The notes under the pieces were generated by a model that saw nothing but the letters and a program-made list of their open reading frames with translations, had not been told where the DNA came from and searched no databases. A stretch of 64,000 nt of DNA from Nectonema munidae (taxonomy: Eukaryota > Nematomorpha > Nectonematoida > Nectonematidae). Of this stretch, positions 58,301 through 64,000 are shown piece after piece. Position numbers and translations under genes: made by a program. Each line of letters begins with the position of its first letter. Position 1 is the first letter of the stretch. The stretch is taken from NCBI GenBank assembly GCA_030549495.1, contig JAUIRK010001051.1, forward strand, positions 1,116,001-1,180,000, read 5' to 3'.

Positions 58301-61300
58301 GACCACGTTGAGAATCACTGGTTTAGAGGGTCCGATGGTGGCATTGTTTGCGGCTCCCTCTGATTTTTTGAGCATATCAGCGTATAGTTCAATCAAGGGG
58401 GACGTAAATAAGGTAGGTTAGATAATTGGATTGGATCCAGCATCAAGCCTCATTTGTTCATACTTCAAGACAAGAAAGGGATGCCTTTGTCCGTAGTGGA
58501 TGAAAACACTATACAGTACCTTTTTCTTTATCCAAACATAGTTTGATTTTTTCGGATGTACTTCAAATGCGGGGTCTAGGTGGGCATTTATTTTGAATGC
58601 TTTTGTGAAAAATCTCGGGGCTAAATATTTTTTCTAGATCTACATCAGACGACGTGATTTCATTTGTTGTAAAATAGGAAAGCTTTTAACTTAAAAAATA
58701 GGGAAGGATTTAAATATTTGAGGAAGAGAATTTGAAGACTAATCGTCTGCTTTCTTTTTCAATGGGATTTCATAAATTCAAAGCAGACGATTTTCATTTC
58801 TTGATTTGGCGAATCGAAGATTTGGTACCAAAAATGTACATACAATTTAGCAATTTTTATAGACGTAGCTTTACTTAAGCTTCCAAGCTTGTGCTCAATG
58901 GAAATCTGGAACGTAATTTTGTTTTCTTTTTCTATTTTTAACTTCTATACACAACTTTTGTGAAGAATAATTTTATCTACTCAGAGCAAAAATGCCTTCT
59001 CAATTTATATACTTAAAAGTAAAACAGTAACACCTATTTTCAATATTTCTTATTGGTTAATGCCTTCACAATTCTAACCATTTCACGCTTACGTATATTA
59101 TATCACTAACTTTTATCCAAAACAAAATGCCTACTTTAATTATATAACGGGTCTAAAATTAACTTTCTTCAAATTTAATTACATGACTTAAATTTTTTTA
59201 TAATTGTATAATAATATAATGAACACTTAATGCCTCCAAACATACATCCTTATAATTATGATATGAATATGATTTTACTGTATGTTATTTAGTCTTAGTG
59301 TTTTAACATTAGATGATTAGAACAATATTATTTTATTGTTTGTAGAAGTCTAAAAAATGCCAAAATGTTTATACTTTCGGTGAAATACCAGTTCTTCAAA
59401 TGTCAATTTGGCCAAATTCCCGGGCATGGTGTATTCTTATGTATGTATGTTTGTGTCTATGTATGCCTAGGTGTTTTTTTGTCGGACGTGCATTAATACA
59501 AATAAATGTGAATGTTGTACGATTGCGCTAACACTAACCTCAACCTTAACACAACGCTAATTCTACACTAATCCTAAGGCCGAGAATACGTTTCAAAAAT
59601 TTGACACATTAAGGCCCATTTAGAAATTGGTCGAGCTCTTGTCAACGATAATGCAAATTGAGGAACAACTTTGAAATGTCAAAATCATCGGTAGAGGTAG
59701 AGATACAACTTATAATCAATCTTATTCCGAATTTAACAGTTAAAAAGTCCAAAACTTTTGAATAAATAATAGTCGATGCAAAAAAGACATTTTTACATAA
59801 TTGTGTTAAAATCTAAAACAAAAAAACAGTATTTCAAATTCTCATATAAATGAATGCAGCTGGGGGGGAAAAAGAAACTAAAAAGAGCAAAGCAAAGATG
59901 ACGAAAATTATAAATAAGAAACCTTTGTTGGTTGCACTTGGGATTATTTGTTTCGCAGCCACACCTGATTTGTTCAAGTATGTCATCGATCACGTAAATA
60001 GCCAGAAAAGGTTGGTGCAAACATATTCCGGATAAAAAATTAGCTAAGGTTTGAATATTGCTGTATCTAAAATATAGGGAGAGATCATTAAATATATATA
60101 CTATATAGTTATATCTCTTATAATGAGGAAAAGAAGTGCGAAAAGGGTAGGGAATTAATTTGAATTAAAAAAAGACTAGTTAAAGAAAGGAAAAATTAGT
60201 TAACATACAGAAGTTTGTGGAGTAAGAGATTCTAAATTCCCATCGAAAAAAAGGTAGGGCTTAAATATTTAAGTATTTGGCGTCAGGGTCCATTTTTGTA
60301 AGTCCTTGGAGTCGTCTATTTTCCCTGCGGCTCAGTATCTCTGGTCATAATGCATACAATCCTTTTTTAACCCTTAGAGGCCTGACTTTTTTTTTGATTA
60401 AATACGAATAAAAATCTATTTGTCCTCAATTACCTCATATCAGGGTCTTCAAATTTCAAAAAAGAAAATTAAAAAAAAAGTTTTTTCATAGAGAAAACGC
60501 ATGGGACATATATGTCCCTGTCGGCCCTAAACAAAAAATAATTGAAAAACAACATTTATTAAAAAAGTATCAATTTTTCAAAAATCTTTTATTTTATTCT
60601 TTCTGATGATAAACTTTGAAACAATTTCTTGTTCTGGTATTGCACAAAAAAATTCCACAACTTGAACACTTGTTGAATGTTCTATTGTCTTTTTTTCTTT
60701 TACTGCATTCTTTACAGCGACCTCTTCTAGAACTTGTTTCTATAAGATGTTCAGCTTGTTTAGTCGTTACCAATTCAGTTTTTTTCGAAATAGACTGTTC
60801 TGTGCAGCTTCTTTTTCTGCAACTAAAGTTTGTGACCATGGATTTCACAACTTCATCTCTGAATTCGAAACTGGATAGAATGGTTTTCGAGTTAGCTCCT
60901 CTAGACTCAGTGAACTTTTTTTTATATATGATATAAGAGTTATTAAGAGCGATTTCCATCAATTCAAAAAAAATTCTCAAATAGTATTTGTGCCTTGACT
61001 TTCTATCTAAAGAATAATATGAAATTCTTTGACCCATTATGTCTACGCCGCCCATATATTTATTATATTCGGAAACTATCAGTGGGCACTTGATCATTTC
61101 TTTGTTTTTGCATCCTTTCTTTTTTCTCTCAACGAATTTACTTGCTTTTGGGTCGATAAAATTCGATAACATGTATACTGAGTTGTTGTCTTTCCATTTC
61201 ACTACACCGATACCATTACTAACAAAAAAGTCAGATTCTCCTCTTTTCAGATCTTTATCTGAAATGAAAGTTTGGGGCATGTGCTTTCTGTTTCTTCTAG

Positions 61301-64000
61301 CTGTTCCACATGAATATATTTTATTTTTTTTCAAGTGATAGAACAGTGCAGGAGATGAAAAGAAGTTGTCCATATATATTTCAACACTACTGCCAATTAA
61401 GCTTTTCGTAAGAGTTTGAACTACTTGTTCACCTAAAAAACTGGAATCATTTTCTTTATTTTTGCCAGTGTATAAATAAGATTGAAACAAATATCCAGTT
61501 TTGCTATCACATCTTGCCCATAGTTTGAAATCCCATTTTACAGGCTTGTTCTTTATGTATTGCTTTAAATAATTGTGTCCTTTGAACTTTATCATGTGTT
61601 CATCTATAGATTGTTGCTTAGTTGGACTCATAGCTGAGGAAAAAGCGTTATTAAAGTGAAGAAACAAAGGTGCTACTTTGAAAGATGGATCATAGTCAGA
61701 GCTATCTCTAGATAAACATTTAGAGTTATCGTTAAAATGTAAAATTGATCTTAAAAAAATGAATCTATCACGGGGCATGGAGTTTGCAATAAATGGCACC
61801 CTTAAGATCTCCGTTGTTGACCAGTAGTCTTTAATTTTCGGTAGCTTATGGTATCCCATGCAAATATGAATACCTATCATGCAAACTATTTCTTCTTTTT
61901 CAATGCATCCAACTATCCCTTTTTGCTGCATGTATATTTCAGATTGATTTTTCATATATTCAATCAAAGAACCAAAATTACTGACTTCGCAAAAAACTTG
62001 AAAAGGATTCGGAAAGTTCTCCTCCCAATTTAAACTAGGTAAATTAATCTTACCCCATTCTTTAAAAGCAAAAGGATACATGGGCACGTCGATGTCTTTT
62101 TGCCAATCAAAAATAAAAGATGAAAAAGAAACTTTTAGTTTCAAGGGTGAAACTACAGGTACAAAAACATTTGCCTGAGCATCAACTATTTGAATTTCTT
62201 CTATCCCATTCTCCAGATCATTTTCGATGAACTCTTGGTCTTCATAATCTAAATGAAGATCATTTTCGTCGTAACTCTCGGTTTCACTTGTATCAGGCAT
62301 CAAGCATTCTTCAATATAGTCTTCTTTAGCAATAAAGTTTCTAACACGAGGCATAATAGCGAGATTGAACAAAACAATAAATGAGACAAATCACTTGTAC
62401 AATATAAAGTGAATTTCAGATGAAAAACGGAAATAGAAAGACAAATAATGAGTCGATATATGTTATATGAAAGGAGATCAATCATTTAAGTGTAAGTTTG
62501 CTCGTTAATATGTTGCATAATATATATAACAATTGGTGTGACATAAACACTATTACATGCGCATGCGAAAAGTAATGCTTACATATAAATGCCATTTAAA
62601 AATATATATGTATACGTCTTATATTATTAATAAGTTCTCTTTTTCAAATAAAAACGTTAAGAGAACGAGAAACTTTATGTTTTGTGAAAAAAACCTTTTA
62701 GTCCGATAGGGACATATATGTCCCACAATATTTGAAATGAATTTGCAAGATAACATCTCATTTTTTTTTCTTCATGAACTGAATTACTCTTGTGAAGGTT
62801 TGTTCGTAACACATATTACAAACAGTTTTACAAAAAAAAATTGTTTTTGAACTTTTTTTCGGTTAACAAAGATTAACCAATAAAAATCGAAGTTTTGATT
62901 AAGGTTTTAATATATAAAACTTATGCTTTTTAAATAATACACAATAATTAAATGTTTAAAACATCGTTATGAATAGAACAAACTGAAAAACCTAGTTTAT
63001 AATTTGGTTTGTATGACATTATTTTTGAAACAAAAATTTGGGACATATATGTCCTATCGCCCTTAAAGGGTTAAGAGGACAGTTTTGTTTGGAGAAAATC
63101 TTGTATATTTAAAATGAAGGATAGCATATTATTGATGAGGAAATTTTGACATTTTTCCTTCTTAAAAGCTTCTCTTCTTCTTTATTGCGTTCCTTACTTC
63201 CTCATTCCAGAACGACGTAGGCCTAAGTGCTTTCTTATTTGAGCTTTTGTCTACTCTTAAATCTTGCTGGGCTGTTTTTATGACTTTTTTTATATATATA
63301 AAATGAAGTTTAATAAAAATTATATAGATCATTATTCGTAATTCTAAACTATGTTAAAATTTTGGGTTCGATGAGTGGTTTTTTTAAATACCAGATTAAA
63401 GTTATGATATATGCAAAACAAAAAGAACATAAATATTTTCTTTTTGTTTATGAGACAGTCTAATGCATATGTATTCAATGAATCTATTTCAAAATTCAAT
63501 TCTTTTACAAATTACAACAGGGTAATAACGAGTAACGGTGTATAGGTAATGCTCATCAAATTCCGTTAACCGTTATCCACTAGTGCATTCTCCAATCTCA
63601 AAAAAAGTTAAAAAGGGTACTTACTTTATGCTGCACGGCTGGCAAATAACTTTAGTGACAAATTCACGAAAATCGTCATCACTCCATTTGAGTTTGCGCA
63701 TCCTCTCAATGACATCTTCCACGCTCGCTTGACTCAGATCCTTGCAGATCAACTTGATGACCCACTTTTGCCAATCTTTGAGTTGGGCCTTGTACTGGTA
63801 GGAGAGGTTGAGTAGGGTGTTTTCTGGGGGATTGCACATGTAGTACGCATTCTCGATCATAGTGACGTAGCGATTGTCTATGACTTGCACACTTTTTTTT
63901 CGGAGCATGTTATTGCAGTATACCTTAGTTCTGGTATGCGAATCTGGAGATCTTAATTCAACGAACAAAATTTTGGAGTGTAATTTAAAAACAATTCTTT
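46263..64000 (-). CDS. UPF2: UPF2 regulator of nonsense transcripts 2 (5' part off window)
   Basis: UPF2 bridges UPF1 and UPF3 in nonsense-mediated mRNA decay. Ten exons join in frame on the minus strand: 64000(open)-63625, 60066-59923, 57861-57603, 54988-54870, 51973-51774, 49565-49516, 49446-49300, 48772-48503, 47996-47918 and 46399-46263 (TAA). Diagnostic pieces are RYVTMIENAYYMCNPPE, SNIQTLANFLSG, EAKFLAEMYNYKLIDSSI with HLFRIYLVLTILETCG and KKLDCFLMYFQ (MIF4G repeats), an acidic linker, FSVLTKKGAKATYKNLNVP, and EEMKKLTLNITERIEEEEK (the UPF1-binding tail). Order and spacing follow the human protein, but the acidic linker is much shorter. All the introns are AT-rich and host transposons. 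Confidence 0.96.
46400..47917 (-). other. UPF2: UPF2 last intron
   Basis: Contains a group-3 SINE (47640-47765) and a decayed TTAA-MITE remnant at about 46895-46980 (cagacgatttattatcaacc, gtcgttagccg). Otherwise AT-rich. Confidence 0.5.
47640..47765 (-). repeat. tRNA-type SINE, group 3
   Basis: On the minus strand GATGGCCTAGCTATGG (A-box-like), then TTGGTTCGATTCTCC (B box) and a CATCCTGACTTTC tail. Confidence 0.55.
47918..47996 (-). CDS. UPF2: UPF2 exon
   Basis: Acceptor attttcaag, donor gtactt. Encodes AERLEKEEMKKLTLNITER to EEEKL, matching the UPF1-binding helix region of UPF2. Confidence 0.93.
48503..48772 (-). CDS. UPF2: UPF2 exon
   Basis: Acceptor tttattaag, donor gtatcc; 90 codons in phase 0. 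QRTLDSSKIPQVDISVPMG to NFSVLTKKGAKATYKNLNVP and NLINMEK. Confidence 0.95.
49300..49446 (-). CDS. UPF2: UPF2 exon (acidic region end)
   Basis: Acceptor cgatcatcag, donor gtattt; 49 codons. VSTVENGSVISKSKVENVD then an EPEEDININN acidic run and FEDAFDKLISEYLQ, which corresponds to human DEDFIQALDKMMLENLQ. Confidence 0.92.
49516..49565 (-). CDS. UPF2: UPF2 micro-exon
   Basis: 50 bp, acceptor tttttatag, donor gtttct. It completes a split Glu and encodes NQDAQIDVANCSKDEK. Phase agrees on both sides. Confidence 0.8.
49620..49765 (-). repeat. tRNA-derived SINE, group 1
   Basis: About 80% identical to the copy at 52608-52752. On the minus strand GGTTGGTTAAATACTGGG, then TTGGGTTCGATCTCG (B box), then a shared 3' body (cctcatagttcgatacaag, ctcgatgaaaacac). 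Confidence 0.7.
49850..50530 (+). mobile_element. AC-rich LINE, 5'-truncated 3' end with open C-terminal frame
   Basis: Same family as the minus-strand fragment at 7970-11290. It lies antisense in a UPF2 intron. The 195-codon frame 49867-50454 is unbroken and ends in the zinc-binding C-terminal block typical of LINE ORF2: TLAQLRANKSPLLRQYLHK, then NPLCPVCNQHPYNTHHLFNC. The sense strand is A/C-rich, unlike the surrounding intron. Because the frame is intact, the insertion may be fairly young. Confidence 0.8.
50536..50755. mobile_element. Foldback element (about 80-bp inverted arms)
   Basis: Arms 50536-50620 and 50672-50755 are near-perfect inverted copies (taatcaaagaatcgaaaaat, aaatatatcgttagctcccc, ccttacttttaa) around a ~50-bp loop. 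Likely TA-flanked. A further arm-like end (tttttcgattctttgatta) recurs at about 50877-50895. Confidence 0.8.
50715..51120. repeat. Tandem duplication, units of about 130-180 bp
   Basis: The segment atattttttgattt... tttttcgattctttgatta... cgtgcaaa... gcaaaatatgaac appears twice (from about 50715 and 50846). The end part (gaatggggtatatcaaatct, acatctagcagaatgtgaa) appears again near 51075-51125. Confidence 0.6.
51020..51275. repeat. Minisatellite, about 28-30 bp unit
   Basis: Diverged copies of atcatcgtagtatacaggtt plus ggagatga, at least six, with a break at 51075-51165. Confidence 0.7.
51774..51973 (-). CDS. UPF2: UPF2 exon
   Basis: Acceptor tatctcaaatag, donor gtaaat. Encodes LEKVNEAINSMENEYASYV to PTPSSFSLPS, matching the start of the UPF2 linker after NSLEES in the human protein. 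Confidence 0.9.
52608..52752 (-). repeat. tRNA-derived SINE, group 1
   Basis: On the minus strand GGTTGGTTAGATGCTGG (A box) and CTTGGGTTCGATCCCGC (B box), then the group body, ending at about 52608. The best-preserved copy in the window. Confidence 0.75.
52753..54869 (-). other. UPF2: UPF2 intron
   Basis: A hAT-type end (gtttgagaacctctg, inverted CAGAGGTTCTCAAAC) lies at about 52954-52968 without a clear partner. The rest is AT-rich with nothing else I recognise. Confidence 0.5.
54870..54988 (-). CDS. UPF2: UPF2 exon
   Basis: Acceptor atttttag, donor gtaagg. RYFLYKKFHCTLEKPFSVTL to DVIENLRPSIVFYR, corresponding to human RYVWWKK and DTLELLRPKIKL. Confidence 0.92.
55555..55800 (-). mobile_element. 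RTE-type LINE, 3' end fragment
   Basis: On the minus strand RGRPKKTWMKAVVENMAKRK, then EDAQRRKTWKR. This is the conserved C-terminus of RTE-clade ORF2 proteins. It is followed by an (ATG)n-type tail (about 55567-55588), as RTE elements have. Confidence 0.75.
56192..56797. mobile_element. hAT-type MITE with a nested pogo-like MITE
   Basis: Outer ends cagggttgaggaatcggag and, inverted, cagggctggagagtcactc; flanks ctttctac/attcctac are an imperfect 8-bp duplication. The inner element, about 56290-56630, has gttttacgt blocks at both ends and an inverted right end tagaacctacgttttacgta, like pogo/Tigger termini; it may be TA-flanked. Confidence 0.65.
56965..57092. mobile_element. TTAA-MITE, type 2, copy j
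   Basis: TTAA at 56961-56964 and 57093-57096; 128 bp. Left end cgaccagagtaat, boxes cagacgatatc, gcagaagat and gcagacgat; palindrome remnant gtcgacacatatatac; right end gataataatcgg. Confidence 0.75.
57603..57861 (-). CDS. UPF2: UPF2 exon (MIF4G)
   Basis: Acceptor gatttatttag, donor gtttgt; ends in phase 0. LCEAKFLAEMYNYKLIDSSI, HLFRIYLVLTILETCG and AKKLDCFLMYFQ match the third MIF4G repeat. Confidence 0.95.
57904..58320. mobile_element. hAT-type MITE beside a UPF2 splice acceptor
   Basis: Ends cagtgattctcaacc and, inverted, cagtgattctcaacg. Flanks atttagag (57896-57903) and gtttagag (58321-58328) look like an 8-bp duplication with one mismatch, leaving four extra bases (tcag) on the left. 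Confidence 0.75.
58321..59922 (-). other. UPF2: UPF2 intron
   Basis: Contains a decayed type-3 TTAA-MITE (about 58740-58815: aatcgtctgctttc, aaagcagacgattttcat, no clear TTAA) and a telomere-like patch at 59526-59580. Otherwise AT-rich. Confidence 0.5.
59923..60066 (-). CDS. UPF2: UPF2 exon
   Basis: Acceptor tatattttag, donor gtttct; 144 bp. YSNIQTLANFLSGICLHQ, then YVIDDILEQIRCG and NNPKCNQQ, corresponding to human YNSIHCVANLLAG and NQPKFNQRR. Split codons on both sides give Lys and Arg. Confidence 0.94.
60371..63070 (-). mobile_element. piggyBac-type transposon, apparently complete
   Basis: 2,700 bp between TTAA 60367-60370 and 63071-63074. Left end CCCTTAGAGGCC, inverted right end CCCTTTAAGGGCGATAGG. 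The perfect palindrome gggacatatatgtccc, or a one-base variant, occurs near 60504, 62708 and 63040. It carries an uninterrupted transposase gene and lies in a UPF2 intron, on the same strand as UPF2. Confidence 0.88.
60594..62372 (-). CDS. piggyBac transposase, open 592 codons
   Basis: DDD transposase acting at TTAA sites. Start MFNLAIMPRVR (a second Met at residue 7 is equally possible). N-terminal 60 residues are acidic. Catalytic Asp are at 257 (SIDEHMIKFKG), 335 (EIYMDNFFSS) and 444 (KYMGGVDIMGQ), spacing close to that of the classic moth enzyme. The C-terminus has a Cys-rich zinc domain (CKEC 553-556, CSSC 569-572, Cys577, Cys585). No stop or frameshift is present. It may be a live enzyme or a very recent insertion. 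With no intron and TTAA-flanked ends it is not obviously domesticated. Confidence 0.93.
   Translation of the reverse strand: MFNLAIMPRVRNFIAKEDYIEECLMPDTSETESYDENDLHLDYEDQEFIENDLENGIEEIQIVDAQANVFVPVVSPLKLKVSFSSFIFDWQKDIDVPMYPFAFKEWGKINLPSLNWEENFPNPFQVFCEVSNFGSLIEYMKNQSEIYMQQKGIVGCIEKEEIVCMIGIHICMGYHKLPKIKDYWSTTEILRVPFIANSMPRDRFIFLRSILHFNDNSKCLSRDSSDYDPSFKVAPLFLHFNNAFSSAMSPTKQQSIDEHMIKFKGHNYLKQYIKNKPVKWDFKLWARCDSKTGYLFQSYLYTGKNKENDSSFLGEQVVQTLTKSLIGSSVEIYMDNFFSSPALFYHLKKNKIYSCGTARRNRKHMPQTFISDKDLKRGESDFFVSNGIGVVKWKDNNSVYMLSNFIDPKASKFVERKKKGCKNKEMIKCPLIVSEYNKYMGGVDIMGQRISYYSLDRKSRHKYYLRIFFELMEIALNNSYIIYKKKFTESRGANSKTILSSFEFRDEVVKSMVTNFSCRKRSCTEQSISKKTELVTTKQAEHLIETSSRRGRCKECSKRKKDNRTFNKCSSCGIFLCNTRTRNCFKVYHQKE
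63075..63624 (-). other. UPF2: UPF2 intron remainder with an RTE LINE fragment
   Basis: About 63170-63290 on the minus strand reads VIKTAQQDLRVDKSSNKKA then TSFWNEEVRNAIKK. This resembles the WWNEEVK.AI..K segment between endonuclease and RT in RTE-type ORF2. The rest is AT-rich. Confidence 0.55.
63625..64000 (-). CDS. UPF2: UPF2 exon (5'-most seen, runs to window edge or to 63954)
   Basis: Donor gtaagt after PCSIK. Encodes LRSPDSHTRTKVYCNNMLRK, RYVTMIENAYYMCNPPE and MRKLKWSDDDFREFV, matching human FRSPESHLRT, YVTMVENAYYYCNPP and MRKLPWQDQEVKDYV. The exon may start at a possible acceptor (gaattaag) before 63954; the frame also stays open to the window edge. Confidence 0.93.

Noticed and set aside
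61039-61338. Plus-strand frames over the second piggyBac
   Set aside because: Shadows of the 592-codon transposase.
1-64000. CRISPR arrays, operons, rRNA genes, LTR or virus-like elements
   Set aside because: Looked for and not seen. The tandem repeats present lack spacer structure, and no paired LTRs or capsid, protease or integrase motifs were recognised.

Overview
The window is eukaryotic nuclear DNA, very AT-rich, with spliced genes and dense transposon debris. The protein matches (an insect-like NDUFS3, a Rhomboid-type protease, UPF2) point to an arthropod. A parasitic copepod is possible, but that is only a guess. No prokaryotic feature, CRISPR array or LTR/viral-type element was seen.

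Three host genes could be assembled exon by exon, with GT-AG junctions and phases that agree throughout. (1) NDUFS3 (complex I 30 kDa subunit), + strand, last four exons 7417..17144; its N-terminal exons were not found. (2) A rhomboid-family intramembrane serine protease, - strand, six coding exons from 28022 down to 18608, predicting a 267-residue protein with catalytic Ser150 and His213. It is convergent with NDUFS3. (3) UPF2 (nonsense-mediated decay), - strand, ten exons from the right edge of the window down to the stop at 46263; the 5' part lies outside.

Transposons fill most of the rest. 1..~3950 is a PHD-finger/zinc-knuckle LINE (CR1/Jockey-like). 4498..7032 is a piggyBac inserted in the centre of a palindromic repeat. 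8116..10156 is a Mutator-like (MULE) element inside an AC-rich LINE (7970..11290), with both inside an NDUFS3 intron. 31075..32400 is a decayed piggyBac. 43092..45844 is a hAT-type MITE split by a 2.46 kb transposon with an unclassified transposase. 60371..63070 is a piggyBac with a fully open 592-codon transposase, sitting in a UPF2 intron. hAT-type MITEs, three tRNA-type SINE groups, RTE LINE ends, a foldback element, a minisatellite and diverged large repeats (34 kb versus 39-41 kb) also occur.

The most unusual signal is a set of ~115-130 bp TTAA-flanked miniature elements (11341..57092). They share an internal box (ATCGTCTGC, often three times). One end carries a long palindrome 14-16 bp from the TTAA. 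The palindrome sequence differs between subfamilies, and one type resembles the end of the 60.4-63.1 kb piggyBac. This looks like a modular family of piggyBac-dependent MITEs with interchangeable ends.
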